Positions 1-9,731 are shown, numbered from the stretch's first letter. The stretch is DNA of 64,000 bases from an uncultured Isoptericola sp. (GCA_947497265.1 CANMFP010000003.1:277888-341887), one strand, 5' to 3'. Translations and numbers: made by a program. Notes: generated by a model not told the origin, from the sequence alone.

Positions 1-1187
1 AGCTTCACGTTCACGTCGTCGCCGAGAGCGAGCTGGTCCAGTCCGTTGACCTCGATCGAGGTCGGGCCGCTGTTGCCGCCCGCGATGACCCGCACCTCGT
101 CCTTGGCGTCGTTCACCGACGCAGCCCCGTCCAGCGGGCTCTCGTTCGACGGCGGCGTCGTGGTGACCATGTTCCCGGTCATGTCGGCGTACCAGGTGTA
201 CAGCCAGTAGGCGCCGTTGGGTGCGCCACCGCGCTCGACCAGCAGGTCGCCCAGCGTCCCGGACTGGTTCCAGAAGGCGAGCTCGGCGCGGTCGATGCCG
301 AACCGCTCGAACTTGGAGATGTACCCGACAAGTGGTCCGGGCAAGCCCACCTCCTGCGGGGAGGCGTACTCCGCGATGTCGATCGGCAGATCGGGCAGGC
401 TCAGCTCGTCGAGCATGGCACGCACCGACTCCACGTCACCCTTGGTCTTCGACGACCGGATCAGCTCGTGCCACTCGAGCACGTCGGGGACGGTATCCGT
501 CTCCTTCGCGAACTCGAGGAACTGGCGCATGTCGGAGATGTTGTCCGAGAAGCTCGGGCCCTGGATCGGGACGTCCGGTCCCAGCTCCTCGCGCAGTACG
601 TCGTAGCTGAACTCCCACAGCTCCTCGAAGGTACCGTTCTCCTCCAGCCAGGTGTGGTCCGACTCGTTCCACGGGGCGTAGGCCACGATGTTGGTCGCAC
701 CCGACGCCTCGACGTCTGCCACGACATCCCGGATGACGTCCTCCCAGGCCTTGCGGTCCTCGGTGTTCTCCCAGCTGAACTGGTATGGCCAGCCGGGGTA
801 GTAGTCCACGATCCGCACAACGATCCCGGCGTCGTGCCGCGCGGCGGTCTGCCACACGTCGAGGGTGTCGCCCGTCGGCTGCTGGCGACCACCCGGCGGC
901 ATCTGGACGAACGTGTTCGGCTTGATCGGGGCGATGAGGTCGTCGGACGGCACGCCCTCGTCGGCGATGCCGTACAGGGACCCCGTCGCCACGTGGGACA
1001 CCTCACGGAACGGCTGGTCGGCCTCGACGACCAGCGTGGACTCCGGGCCCGGCTCGGCCGCCGCCGTCGTCGTGCTCACTGCGGCGCCCACGGTGCCCAG
1101 GGCCACGACGCTCACAGCCGTCATCGCCGTCATAGCGATCCGGCGGCGTCGAGCCTCCGGCACCGGTGATCTTCTCTTCAGAGACAT
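1..1187 (-). CDS. Secreted clan GH-A-like glycoside hydrolase (3' end outside window)
   Basis: Reading from an ATG at 1187 to the window edge gives 395 codons with no stop, so the C-terminus is missing. Residues 1-44 look like an export signal: a basic start, a hydrophobic run at about 18-40 and an Ala-rich end. The rest resembles a TIM-barrel hydrolase. APWNES places Glu175 at the usual acid/base position, and DIAEYAS places Glu273 about 100 residues later, where a nucleophile would sit. I cannot assign the family; GH39-like is one possibility. The 165 bp between it and the GH31 gene contain a LacI-type operator, so it probably has its own promoter in the same regulon. It would cut a plant polymer outside the cell and supply the importer encoded upstream. 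Confidence 0.7.
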   Translation of the reverse strand, partial: MSLKRRSPVPEARRRRIAMTAMTAVSVVALGTVGAAVSTTTAAAEPGPESTLVVEADQPFREVSHVATGSLYGIADEGVPSDDLIAPIKPNTFVQMPPGGRQQPTGDTLDVWQTAARHDAGIVVRIVDYYPGWPYQFSWENTEDRKAWEDVIRDVVADVEASGATNIVAYAPWNESDHTWLEENGTFEELWEFSYDVLREELGPDVPIQGPSFSDNISDMRQFLEFAKETDTVPDVLEWHELIRSSKTKGDVESVRAMLDELSLPDLPIDIAEYASPQEVGLPGPLVGYISKFERFGIDRAELAFWNQSGTLGDLLVERGGAPNGAYWLYTWYADMTGNMVTTTPPSNESPLDGAASVNDAKDEVRVIAGGNSGPTSIEVNGLDQLALGDDVNVK

Positions 1188-1317
1188 CTTCGTACTCCTC
1201 GTTCATGGCGGAAGGCACCGCGTCGTGCCTTCCGCGGACGTCAACGTGCGAGTCTCGCGGATCTCGCCCCGGGGCCGCCCGGGGCGTCGTGCTCCCTCCC
1301 TTCGTCGACCTCACGCT

Positions 1318-1333
1318 GTCGAACCGGTTCGCT
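1318..1333. promoter_or_regulatory. LacI-type operator O3, upstream of the secreted hydrolase
   Basis: The core CGAACCGGTTCG is a perfect 12-bp palindrome. It lies 131 bp before the ATG at 1187 and matches the sites in front of the binding-protein gene and the LacI gene. A LacI-family repressor of this locus should bind it. Confidence 0.65.
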
Positions 1334-1352
1334 TCGGGTCGTCCCTCCTTCC

Positions 1353-3425
1353 TCAGGTGTTGCTGCTGGTCCGTCCGACGAGATGCGTCAGCGCGCCGTC
1401 GCGCAGGAACACTGGTACGACGTCGAGCGGCGCGTCGACGACGACGGTCGCGCCGCCGTCGTGCACCTCACCGGTCGCGGCGTCGGTCCACGACGCCCCG
1501 GCGGGCAGGTAGACCTCCCGCTCCCGGGCACCGGCCTCCAGCACCGGCGCCACCAGGACGTCGGGCCCGAGCAGGAACTGGTCGTCGACGTCCCAGGCGG
1601 CGGCATCGTCGGGGAACTCGTGGAACAGGCCGCGCATGGCGGGCTGACCGTCGAGGTGCGCGGCGCGCATCACCTCGCGCACGTAGGGGCGGAGCGTCTC
1701 GCGCAGGTGCACGTAGCGTTCCAGGACGCCGTACACCTCGTCGCCGAAGCTCCACAGCTCGTTCGGTCCGCCCGAGCGGAGCCGGCGCGACCCGTCGGCC
1801 GCGGTGACCTCCTCGTACGGCAGCCGGTCGCCGTGCAGCCGCATCACCGGGCAGAGCGCGCCGAACTGGAACCAGCGCACCATCAGCTCCCGGAAGCCGG
1901 GGTCGCTCACGTCCCCGGCGTGGAACCCACCGATGTCCGTGGTGAACCACGGGATCCCGGCGACCCCCATGTGGATGCCCGCGGTGACCTGGCGCGTCAG
2001 GTCCTGCCAGGTCGAGGAGATGTCTCCCGACCACACGAGCGCGCCGTACCGCTGGCTGCCGGCCCACGCGCACCGCAGCAGGTTCACCACGTCGGTCTCG
2101 CCGTCGGCGGCCTGCCCCTCGAAGAACGCCCGCGCGAAGGCCTGCGGGTACAGGTTGCCCACCCGCTGGTAGGGGCCGAGGTGCGTGCGGTAGGCGTCGT
2201 AGTCGTAGACGCCGAGCTCGGGTTCGGCCTCGTCCAACCAGAACGTGCGGATGCCGTGCTCGCCGTAGTTGCGCCGGCAGGTCTCCCACAGCCACTCGCG
2301 GGCCTGGGGGTTCAGCACGTCGAGGAACACGCTCGGCCCCTCGAAGGACATCTGGACGTCGAGCCCGCGATCGGCGCGCACCAGCAGGTTGTGCTGCCGC
2401 AGGTACGCGAAGTTCTCCGAGGACAGCGCCACCTGCGGCCACACGGACACCATGAGCTCGACGCCGAGCTCGTCCAGCTCAGCCACCATCGCGGCCGGGT
2501 CCGGCCAGAACTCCTCTTCGAAGCGGTAGTCGCCCATGTGCGGCCAGTGGAAGAAGTCCGCGACGATCACGTCCAGCGGCAGGCCCCGACGGCGGTGCTC
2601 GCGCGCCACCTCGAGCAGCTGCTCCTGGTTCCAGTAGCGCAGCTTGCACTGCCAGAACCCCAGGCCGCGCTCCGGCATCATCGGGGCGTGGCCGGTGGCG
2701 TCGGCATAGTTCCGCGAGATCGCGGCCGGGGTCGCCCCCGCCGTCACCCAGTAGTCGAGCTGTCGCGTGGACTCCGCGTGCCACTCGGTGCGGTTGCGCG
2801 CGAACGTCGCCCGCCCGATCGCCGGGTCGTGCCACAGGAACCCGTAGCCCGCGCTGGACACCACGAACGGCACCGACGCCTGCGAGTTGCGGTGCGCCAG
2901 CTCGAACGTGGATCCCTTGAGGTCCAGGACGTGCTGCTGGTACTGCCCCATGCCGGCCAGGTGCTCGTCCGGGTCCGCCTCGAACGCCACCGTCAGCTCG
3001 TGGCCGTCGCCCCCGGCGCGCGGCCGGAAGTGCCGGGCCCGCAGGTCGAGCGACCCGCCCCGGCCCAGCTCGCGGAACAGCAGCCGGCCCGCGGCGTCGT
3101 AGAACGCCAGGTCGCACCGGAACACCTCGTAGCCGACCGGCTCGTGGAACCACGACGACGCCGTCAGCTCCACCCGGAGCCCGCCGTTGACGAGGGTGGC
3201 CCCGTCGGGTCGCACCTCCACGGAGACGTTCGCGTGGGCGGCCGGGTCGGGCGGCAGCAGCGCCCAGTCGGTGTCGGCGACGTCGCCCATGACGGTCGCA
3301 CGGACACGGACGGAGTCCCGTCCCCAGGGTTCGACGACGAGGACCTCGCCGCCACCACGCCACACGAGGCGCGTCCCGTCGGCCCGCACGGGGCCCGGCA
3401 CGGAGTGGTCTCTCGGTGTGGTCAC
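1353..3425 (-). CDS. GH31 family alpha-glycosidase (alpha-xylosidase/alpha-glucosidase-like)
   Basis: This 690-residue, probably cytoplasmic enzyme hydrolyses alpha-linked sugars. The GH31 signature FWLDEAEPE places the nucleophile at Asp398. VWSGDISSTW places the likely acid/base at Asp468, followed by the family block GIPWFTTDIGG. No signal peptide is visible. I chose the GTG at 3425 because it overlaps the GH127 stop by 4 bp (GTGA) and has GAAGGAG just upstream, whereas longer starts would run far into GH127. It is the downstream partner of GH127 in an import operon and probably removes alpha-linked caps from imported oligosaccharides. Exact specificity (xylose, glucose or galactose) cannot be read from the sequence. 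Confidence 0.88.
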   Translation of the reverse strand: MTTPRDHSVPGPVRADGTRLVWRGGGEVLVVEPWGRDSVRVRATVMGDVADTDWALLPPDPAAHANVSVEVRPDGATLVNGGLRVELTASSWFHEPVGYEVFRCDLAFYDAAGRLLFRELGRGGSLDLRARHFRPRAGGDGHELTVAFEADPDEHLAGMGQYQQHVLDLKGSTFELAHRNSQASVPFVVSSAGYGFLWHDPAIGRATFARNRTEWHAESTRQLDYWVTAGATPAAISRNYADATGHAPMMPERGLGFWQCKLRYWNQEQLLEVAREHRRRGLPLDVIVADFFHWPHMGDYRFEEEFWPDPAAMVAELDELGVELMVSVWPQVALSSENFAYLRQHNLLVRADRGLDVQMSFEGPSVFLDVLNPQAREWLWETCRRNYGEHGIRTFWLDEAEPELGVYDYDAYRTHLGPYQRVGNLYPQAFARAFFEGQAADGETDVVNLLRCAWAGSQRYGALVWSGDISSTWQDLTRQVTAGIHMGVAGIPWFTTDIGGFHAGDVSDPGFRELMVRWFQFGALCPVMRLHGDRLPYEEVTAADGSRRLRSGGPNELWSFGDEVYGVLERYVHLRETLRPYVREVMRAAHLDGQPAMRGLFHEFPDDAAAWDVDDQFLLGPDVLVAPVLEAGAREREVYLPAGASWTDAATGEVHDGGATVVVDAPLDVVPVFLRDGALTHLVGRTSSNT

Positions 3426-5425
3426 GGGGTCTCCTTCGACAGGTGCCGGGCGGGTGGGGCCGGCAAGGTCGGCACGAACACCCGCATGGTCGACGGGCCG
3501 CGCTCGGCCCACCGGTGGTACGGAACGAGCGGGAGCTCCAGCTCGGCCGGGGCACCGCCGTCGTCCCCCGGGTCCGACGGCGGACCGGACGCGAAGGGCG
3601 GCGCTCCCGTGCCGCCGTCGGGCAGCGAGAGCCGGCGGGCGCGGACGAGCGCACCGTCATCGTGCGGCCGCACCCCCGCGGCGGGGTCGACGCGGACCTC
3701 GTCCAGCGCGACGCCGGCCGGCAGGTCCACCGACTCCAGGCACAGCACGAGCGGCCCGCGCTCCACCGCGACCGTGCCGCGCGCGGCGTCGACGCGCGGG
3801 TCCGGCCAGGTCAGGCGCGGTTCGACGGGCAGCTCGAGCACGACGGCGTCACCCGCCGCGAGCGCCCCCGGCACCTCGGCCCAGCCCGGGGGCGCCGGAC
3901 GGACGGTCGGGCTGCCCGACGGCGTGGCGAGCGTCGCGCCGTCCGCCCAGTCCGGGACGCGCAGGCGCAGCGTCACGGGCCGGTCGGGGACCTCGAGCAC
4001 CGTGACCCGCACGGTGCCGGCCGTGGGATAGGTCGTGTCGACCCGCAGCACCAGCTCGCCGGCACCCACCGCGACGCGCACGTCGCCGCTCGCGTACTGG
4101 GCGAGCGTGACGGTTGCGGCGCCGTCGGCATCGTCGACGAAGGCCGCGTAGGTGTGCCACGAGGCGAGCGTCCGCGCCACGTTGGTGGGGCAGCAGGACA
4201 CGTCGAACCACGGCGCCCGGGCGCCGCCCTCCGCGCGGGGGTTGACGGCGTCGGGCCGCATCGGGGTGCCCGGCTCGCGCTGCTGCAGCGGGTTGGCGTA
4301 GAAGAACGCGCGGCCGTCGGCCCGCGGCGAGGTCGCGACCACGTTGTACAGGGTGCGCTCGACGAGGTCGGCGTACCGGACGTCGTCCGTGGCGAGCAGG
4401 AGCCGCCACGACACCATGACCGACGCGATGCCCGCGCACGTCTCGCAGTACGCGCGGTCCGGGGGCAGCTCCCAGTCGTCGCCGAAGCCCTCGTCCTGGT
4501 GACGCGAGCCCATGCCCCCGGTGAGGTAGGTGCGGCGTTCCACGGACCGCGTCCACTGGCGTTCGACGGCGGCGCGCAGCTCGTCGTCACCGGTGTCGAC
4601 CGCGACGTCGACCGCCCCGGCCGCGAGGTACAGCGCGCGCACCGCGTGCCCCCGCCACACGTCCGCCTCGCGCACCGGGACGTCGTCCTGGAAGTACGCG
4701 GGGCTGAGCAGCGCGATCGGCGCGAGCCGCCCGTGCCCGCGGCGCTCGACGAACAGGCGTGCCTGCTCCGTGTAGCGCGGCTCGGCGAGCGCACGCCCCA
4801 GCTCGGCGAGGCCGACCTCGATCTCCGGGTGACCGCACAGGCCGTCGCGGCCGTCCGGCCCGAACTCACGGCACACCTGGTCGGCGGCGCGGCGCGCCAC
4901 CTCGACCAGCCGGTCCTCGCCGTGGGTGCGCAGCCGGGCGACGGCAGCCTGCAGCAGGTGGCCGGTGCAGTAGAGCTCGTGGCCCGCCGACAGGTCGGAG
5001 TACCGGGCCGGCTGGTCGGCGTGCCCGTAGCAGGTGTTGAGGTAGCCGTCGTCGTCCTGGGCGGCCGCCACCCGCTCGACGAGCTCGTCCCACAGGGCAC
5101 CGACGGCGGGGTCCCCGGTGCGGCCGAGCTCCCAGGCCATCGCCTCGAGCAGCTTGTAGACCTCGGAGTCGGAGAACTGCCAGCCGGGCCGGGGGGTGCC
5201 TGAGGTGCCCACCGTGCCGGCGGCCACCCGGTCGAAGTTGGCGATCCAGCCGAGCCGCTCCATCCAGTCGAGGCAGTGCTGCAGGGTGGCGTGGGCGTTG
5301 GTCTCCTGGAGCCGTCCCCAGAATCCGCCGTCGAGCAGCAGCTCGCCGATGCCGAGCCCACGGCGGGTCCCGGCCGGCGCGACCGGACGGGCCTGGGCGC
5401 CGCTGCTGATGAGGGTGTTGGTCAC
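3422..5425 (-). CDS. GH127 beta-L-arabinofuranosidase
   Basis: A 667-residue cytoplasmic enzyme expected to release L-arabinose from beta-L-arabinofuranosyl chains such as those on plant hydroxyproline-rich glycoproteins. The zinc-thiolate centre known from Bifidobacterium HypBA1 is present: YCETCAG supplies Glu328 and Cys330, SCCPT supplies Cys411 and Cys412 (Cys411 aligning with the nucleophile), and EGFG supplies Glu312 at the acid/base position. The spacing between these residues matches the known enzyme. I used GTG 5425, preceded by AAGGA; an earlier GTG at 5455 would overlap the permease. It lies between the ABC permeases and GH31, so it acts on imported oligosaccharides. GH146-like activity is the main alternative. 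Confidence 0.88.
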   Translation of the reverse strand: MTNTLISSGAQARPVAPAGTRRGLGIGELLLDGGFWGRLQETNAHATLQHCLDWMERLGWIANFDRVAAGTVGTSGTPRPGWQFSDSEVYKLLEAMAWELGRTGDPAVGALWDELVERVAAAQDDDGYLNTCYGHADQPARYSDLSAGHELYCTGHLLQAAVARLRTHGEDRLVEVARRAADQVCREFGPDGRDGLCGHPEIEVGLAELGRALAEPRYTEQARLFVERRGHGRLAPIALLSPAYFQDDVPVREADVWRGHAVRALYLAAGAVDVAVDTGDDELRAAVERQWTRSVERRTYLTGGMGSRHQDEGFGDDWELPPDRAYCETCAGIASVMVSWRLLLATDDVRYADLVERTLYNVVATSPRADGRAFFYANPLQQREPGTPMRPDAVNPRAEGGARAPWFDVSCCPTNVARTLASWHTYAAFVDDADGAATVTLAQYASGDVRVAVGAGELVLRVDTTYPTAGTVRVTVLEVPDRPVTLRLRVPDWADGATLATPSGSPTVRPAPPGWAEVPGALAAGDAVVLELPVEPRLTWPDPRVDAARGTVAVERGPLVLCLESVDLPAGVALDEVRVDPAAGVRPHDDGALVRARRLSLPDGGTGAPPFASGPPSDPGDDGGAPAELELPLVPYHRWAERGPSTMRVFVPTLPAPPARHLSKETP

Positions 5426-5438
5426 GAAGATGTCCTTG

Positions 5439-6257
5439 TCAGTCCTTGACGGCACCGGCGGTGACGCCGGCTGCCACGTAGCGCTGGGCGACGACGAGCA
5501 GGATCGACGCCGGGATCGAGGCGACGACGGCGGTCGCCATGATCGCGTTCCACTGCGTGGTGTTGTTGCCGATGTAGTGGTAGATGCTGAGCGTGATCGG
5601 GATGAGATCGCCGTTGCGGTTGAGCGTCGAGGCGAAGATGAAGTCCGACCACGCCCACAGGAACGCGAACAGCGACACGGTGAGGATCGAGTTGCGGCTC
5701 ATCGGCAGCACGATCGCCACGAACGTGCGCCACGCGCCGGCGCCGTCGACGCGGGCGGCCTGGAGCAGCTCGCGCGGGATGCCCGACATGAACGCCGTGA
5801 ACAGCAGCACCCCGAACGGCACGGCGATGGTCGAGTCGGCCACGATCAGCCCCGGGACCGTGTTGAGCAGCCCGAGGTTGTTGTAGACGGCGTAGAAGCC
5901 CATCGCCATGACGACGGCGGGGATCATCTGGGCGACCAGCAGCAGGAAGTTCAGCGTGCGCCCGCCCCGCAGGTGCAGCAGCGCCAGCGCGTACCCGGCC
6001 GGGGCGGCGATCACCACGGTGAGCCCGACCGAACCCAGACCGATGAGGAGGCTGGTGCCCAGCGCCGGCAGCTGCTGGGCGAACACCGCCTCGTACCCCT
6101 CGAACGTGGGGTCCCACGGGAACCAGTGCGGCGGGTCGGCCCGCAGGTCACGCGTCTCCGTGAAGGAGACGTTCACCATCCAGTAGACCGGGAACAGCAT
6201 CAACGCGGTGAAGAGGACGCCCAGGGCGGTCTTCCACCAGACCTTGCGCTCCGTCAT
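5439..6257 (-). CDS. ABC sugar transporter permease, MalG type
   Basis: A 272-residue inner-membrane protein with about six membrane segments. The ATPase-docking EAA loop is visible as QAARVDGAGAWRTFVAIVLP near residues 180-200, as in carbohydrate-uptake (CUT1) permeases. Its ATG overlaps the stop of the preceding permease gene (ATGA), indicating translational coupling. It should pair with that permease and the lipoprotein next door. No ATPase gene is encoded here, so a shared MsiK-like ATPase elsewhere on the chromosome probably powers import, as is usual for actinobacterial CUT1 systems. Confidence 0.9.
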   Translation of the reverse strand: MTERKVWWKTALGVLFTALMLFPVYWMVNVSFTETRDLRADPPHWFPWDPTFEGYEAVFAQQLPALGTSLLIGLGSVGLTVVIAAPAGYALALLHLRGGRTLNFLLLVAQMIPAVVMAMGFYAVYNNLGLLNTVPGLIVADSTIAVPFGVLLFTAFMSGIPRELLQAARVDGAGAWRTFVAIVLPMSRNSILTVSLFAFLWAWSDFIFASTLNRNGDLIPITLSIYHYIGNNTTQWNAIMATAVVASIPASILLVVAQRYVAAGVTAGAVKD

Positions 6258-7237
6258 GACGAGGCCTCCTGTCGGTGCTGGAGGCGCAAGTGCAGGAACC
6301 CGAACACCAGCGCGATGACGATGAGCAGGTTGCCGACGGCGGCGGCGGGCGAGAAGTCGGGCTGTCCCGTGCCGAAGGCCTCGCGGTAGGACCAGATGGC
6401 GAGCGTCGTGGACGCGTCACCCGGCCCACCGGTCGTCATCACCCAGATCACGTCGACGACCTTCAGGGTGTAGATCAGCCCCAGCAGGATCGTGATCGCC
6501 GAGACCGGCCGCAGCAGCGGGAACGTGATCGACCAGAACTGCCGCCAGGGGCCGGCGCCGTCGAGCGACGCGGCCTCGTAGACCTCCCCCGGGATGTTCT
6601 GCAGGCCCGAGTAGAGGATCACCAGGTTGAACGGGATGCCCAGCCAGATGTTCGCGATCGTCACCGACAGCAGCGCCGTGTCCGGGGAGGTGAGCCAGTT
6701 GATCTGCTCGCCGCCGAACGCGGTGATCACCGAGTTGACGATGCCGTTCTCGCTGTTGAGCATCCAGGCCCAGGTGGAGGCCGACACGATCAGCGGCAGC
6801 AGCCACGGCACGAGGAACATCGCCCGCAGGGTGCTGGAGAGCCGGAAGCTCGACCGGAAGAACACGGCCAGCGCCAGGCCGATCGTGAACTGGAAGGCGA
6901 TCGACCCGAACGTGAACACGACGGTGTTCCACAGGGCCGTCGGGAACGTCGAGGAGCTGAAGACGTCGACGTAGTTCTGCAGCCCGACGAACTCGGCGTC
7001 GCCCTGCACGAACGCACGGATCGTGTAGTCGTGCACCGACAGGTCGATGTTGCGCCACAACGGGTAGGCGTAGAAGAGCACGAGGTACACCAGGAGCGGT
7101 GCGGCGAAGCCGACCGCCGCCCACTGGCTCGAGCTCAGCGTCCGTCGGCGACGGCCGCCGGGCGGCACGGCGGGCGTGGTGCCCGCCGCGCCGCGCGGCG
7201 CTCCGCGCGACCCGACGTCGGCCGGGGTGCTGGTCAT
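6254..7237 (-). CDS. ABC sugar transporter permease, MalF type
   Basis: A 327-residue permease with a cytoplasmic N-terminal tail rich in Ala, Gly and Arg, then about six membrane helices starting near residue 40. The EAA motif EAASLDGAGPWRQFWSITFP lies near residue 230. I chose ATG 7237 because AAGGACC precedes it at good distance. A longer open frame running toward 7369 starts with an implausible poly-Arg stretch and enters the binding-protein gene. It overlaps the MalG-type gene by 4 bp and forms the heteromeric channel with it. Confidence 0.9.
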   Translation of the reverse strand: MTSTPADVGSRGAPRGAAGTTPAVPPGGRRRRTLSSSQWAAVGFAAPLLVYLVLFYAYPLWRNIDLSVHDYTIRAFVQGDAEFVGLQNYVDVFSSSTFPTALWNTVVFTFGSIAFQFTIGLALAVFFRSSFRLSSTLRAMFLVPWLLPLIVSASTWAWMLNSENGIVNSVITAFGGEQINWLTSPDTALLSVTIANIWLGIPFNLVILYSGLQNIPGEVYEAASLDGAGPWRQFWSITFPLLRPVSAITILLGLIYTLKVVDVIWVMTTGGPGDASTTLAIWSYREAFGTGQPDFSPAAAVGNLLIVIALVFGFLHLRLQHRQEASS

Positions 7238-7304
7238 GAGAGGTCCTTCTCGACGGTCGCGCTCGCATTGAGCGCGGTTTGCGTGGCTGAGGGGCGGCGG
7301 CCCG

Positions 7305-8576
7305 TCAGCTCGTGGCGGCCTCGGCGTCGGCCTGCGCGGCCTCGAGCGCCTCCTGCGGCGTCGCCGCACCGGACAGCGCGTTCTGCACGGCGGTCCACAG
7401 CGCCTCGGAGATCAGCGGGTAGTCGTTCCCGAGACCGTCGCTGGTGCGGCCCTTGGCGCTCTGCACGGCCTCGACCCAGGGCTCGAGGTCCGGGTTCTCG
7501 GCCAGCAACTGCTCCTGGCCCTCGGCGGTCGGCGGGACGTAGTACGCGAACGTGGTCGCCGTCTCGACGAAGCCCTCCGGCGTCGTCATGCACTCGACGA
7601 TCTGGCGGGTCACGTCGTAGCGCGCGGTGTCCTCCTGGACGGGCGCGACGATGAACTCGCCACCGGTCGGGGCGGGGGCCACGCCGCCGTCCTTGCCCGG
7701 GAGCTGGACGAGACCGGTCTCGAACTCGGCCTCGGCCGCGCTGTTGACCTGCCAGGTGCCGTTCTCGGCGAAGGCGAAGTCACCCGTGAGGAACTCCTCC
7801 CACACCGTGTTCTGCGAGTTGTTGATGACGGTGTTGGGCGCGTAACCCTCGTCCAGCCAGCCCTTCCACAGCTCGAGGGCCTCGACGGCCTCCGGGGAGG
7901 ACAGGTCTGTCAGGTCGGCGCCGGAGCCCCAGAACCACGGGAGGAACTGGAAGGAGCCCTCCTCGGTGCCGATGCCCGCGAAGGTGATGCCCTTGTGCCC
8001 GGCGTCGGTGACCTGCGCGAGCGCGGCGGTCAGGGAGTCCCAGTCGGTGATCGAGGCCGGGTCGACGCCGGCGTCGGAGAGCACGTCGGCGTTGTAGTAC
8101 AGCGAGAGCGTGTTGGCGCCGATCGGGATGCCGTAGGCGCTGCCGTCCACGACGCCGGCGTCGAGCAGGTTCTGGTCGATCGCGGAGGTGTCCAGGCCGA
8201 ACTCGTCGACCGTGGTCAGCATGCCGGTGTCCGCGAGGGTGGACACGGCCGGGTTGTCGATGAGGATGACGTCGGGCGACGTGCCCTCCTGCGCCGAGAG
8301 CAGCGCCTGGTTGGTCAGCGCCGTCGTGTCGTACGCGGTGCGCTCGATGGTGACGCCGGCGTCCTCGCCGCAGGCCTGGACGCGCGCCTCCCAGTCGGAG
8401 GAGCCGTCGTGCTGGGGGTAGGGGTCCCACCAGGTGTAGGTGCCCCCGGCGGCAGAGTCGCCGGACGCTCCGTCGGAGCTGGCGCCGTCGGACGACGAGC
8501 AGGCGCCGAGGATGCCGACGACGGCGAGGGCGGTGGTGGCGGCAAGGGTGGTGCGGGTGCGCCGATGGTGCTGCAT
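7305..8576 (-). CDS. ABC transporter sugar-binding lipoprotein
   Basis: A 423-residue extracellular binding protein of the bacterial extracellular solute-binding family 1. The N-terminus has a basic start, a hydrophobic segment and the lipobox LGAC with Cys near residue 26, followed by a Ser/Gly/Asp-rich tether, so it is lipid-anchored. The ribosome site AAGGAGG sits 7 bp before ATG 8576. A perfect LacI-type operator lies 79 bp upstream, making this the first gene of the induced operon. Ligand identity is not visible; the neighbouring GH127 suggests an arabinose-containing oligosaccharide. Confidence 0.92.
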   Translation of the reverse strand: MQHHRRTRTTLAATTALAVVGILGACSSSDGASSDGASGDSAAGGTYTWWDPYPQHDGSSDWEARVQACGEDAGVTIERTAYDTTALTNQALLSAQEGTSPDVILIDNPAVSTLADTGMLTTVDEFGLDTSAIDQNLLDAGVVDGSAYGIPIGANTLSLYYNADVLSDAGVDPASITDWDSLTAALAQVTDAGHKGITFAGIGTEEGSFQFLPWFWGSGADLTDLSSPEAVEALELWKGWLDEGYAPNTVINNSQNTVWEEFLTGDFAFAENGTWQVNSAAEAEFETGLVQLPGKDGGVAPAPTGGEFIVAPVQEDTARYDVTRQIVECMTTPEGFVETATTFAYYVPPTAEGQEQLLAENPDLEPWVEAVQSAKGRTSDGLGNDYPLISEALWTAVQNALSGAATPQEALEAAQADAEAATS

Positions 8577-8654
8577 GGCTGTTCCTCCTTGAACGGCGGC
8601 CGGTCCGACGTCGTCGGCGGCCGGTGGGTGCTTCGTGCTTGTACGGCGAATCGT

Positions 8655-8670
8655 GTCGAACCGGTTCGAC
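8655..8670. promoter_or_regulatory. LacI-type operator O2 before the transport/GH operon
   Basis: GTCGAACCGGTTCGAC is a perfect 16-bp palindrome lying between the LacI gene and the binding-protein gene. It is the strongest of four similar sites in the first 10 kb and the likely main control point of the operon. Confidence 0.75.
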
Positions 8671-8708
8671 GGTGCACAGCGAGAACCGGTCGTGCAGGTG
8701 GTGCGGAA

Positions 8709-9731
8709 TCAGTCCCCTCGCGGGAGTGCGGTGCTCCCCCGGTCGACCAGCTCGGGCGAGACGAACCGGACCACGTGCGGCTCGTCGGGACCCGCCTGCC
8801 CCTCGATGCGCCGCACCAGCTCGCGCACGGCCATGCGGCCGAGCCGGTCGGGTGCGCTCTCGATCGAGGAGTACGGCAGGGAGAACGTACGGGCGAACTC
8901 GTCCGAGTAGCGCCCGACGACGGACAGGTCGGCCGGCGCGGTCAGCCGGCGATCGTGCAGCACGGTCGGCAGCGCTGCCGCGGCGGCCTCGTTGTTGACG
9001 AGCAGTCCCGTCGCGCCGGGGTAGGCGTCCAGCAGACGGTGCAGGTCGCGCCCCACCTCCGGCTGGTGCGACGAGCCGAACTCTGCGTGCAGGGTGATCC
9101 CCCGCGTGCGGGCCGCCTCGATCGCCGCGTTCTGCAGACGCCACACGTAGGCGCCACCCCGCTCGACGACGTGCTCGGGCTGCGAGACGAGCAGCAGCTC
9201 GCGGTGCCCGAGGCGGTGCAGATGGTCCACCATCAGGCGGCCGGCGTCCTCGAAGTCGAGGTCGAACACGTCCACGCCGGTGCAGTCCGCCGGCAGCCCG
9301 ACGAGCGCGCCCGGCTGGGGTGCCTCGCGCAGGATCGGCAGGCGGTCGTCGTGCTCGGCGACGTTGAGCAGGACGATCCCGTCGACCATCCGCGAGTCCG
9401 TCATCCGCCGCAGCGCGTTGCGCCCGTCGGCCTCGGTGGACAGCAGGATGTCGTAGCCGAGCTCGCGGGCCGTGTTGGAGACACCCAGCATGTACTGCAG
9501 CATCGCCGGGGCGAACTCGTCCTCGAGGAACTGCGCGAGCAGCCCGATGACGCGGGTCTGCGCGGTGGCGAGCGCCCGGGCGCCGGCGTTCGGCGTGTAG
9601 CCGAGCTCGCGGACGGCGGCCTCGACACGACGGCGGACGTCGACGGAGATCGTGCGCTTGCCGGACAGCGCGTAGGACGCCGTGCTGCGCGAGACTCCCG
9701 CGACGCGGGCGACATCCCCGATGGTGGCCAC
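8709..9731 (-). CDS. LacI family transcriptional repressor
   Basis: A 340-residue regulator. The N-terminal helix-turn-helix and hinge are classical: IGDVARVAGVSRSTASYALSG, then RVEAAVRELGYTPNAGARAL. A periplasmic-binding-like sensor fills residues 60-335. GTG 9731 is the start because GAGGAGG precedes it and the helix-turn-helix begins at residue 4. The gene leads the leftward glycan locus, with two operator-like palindromes upstream, so it is likely autoregulated. The inducer is probably a mono- or disaccharide released from the imported glycan, which is inference from context. Confidence 0.92.
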   Translation of the reverse strand: MATIGDVARVAGVSRSTASYALSGKRTISVDVRRRVEAAVRELGYTPNAGARALATAQTRVIGLLAQFLEDEFAPAMLQYMLGVSNTARELGYDILLSTEADGRNALRRMTDSRMVDGIVLLNVAEHDDRLPILREAPQPGALVGLPADCTGVDVFDLDFEDAGRLMVDHLHRLGHRELLLVSQPEHVVERGGAYVWRLQNAAIEAARTRGITLHAEFGSSHQPEVGRDLHRLLDAYPGATGLLVNNEAAAAALPTVLHDRRLTAPADLSVVGRYSDEFARTFSLPYSSIESAPDRLGRMAVRELVRRIEGQAGPDEPHVVRFVSPELVDRGSTALPRGD

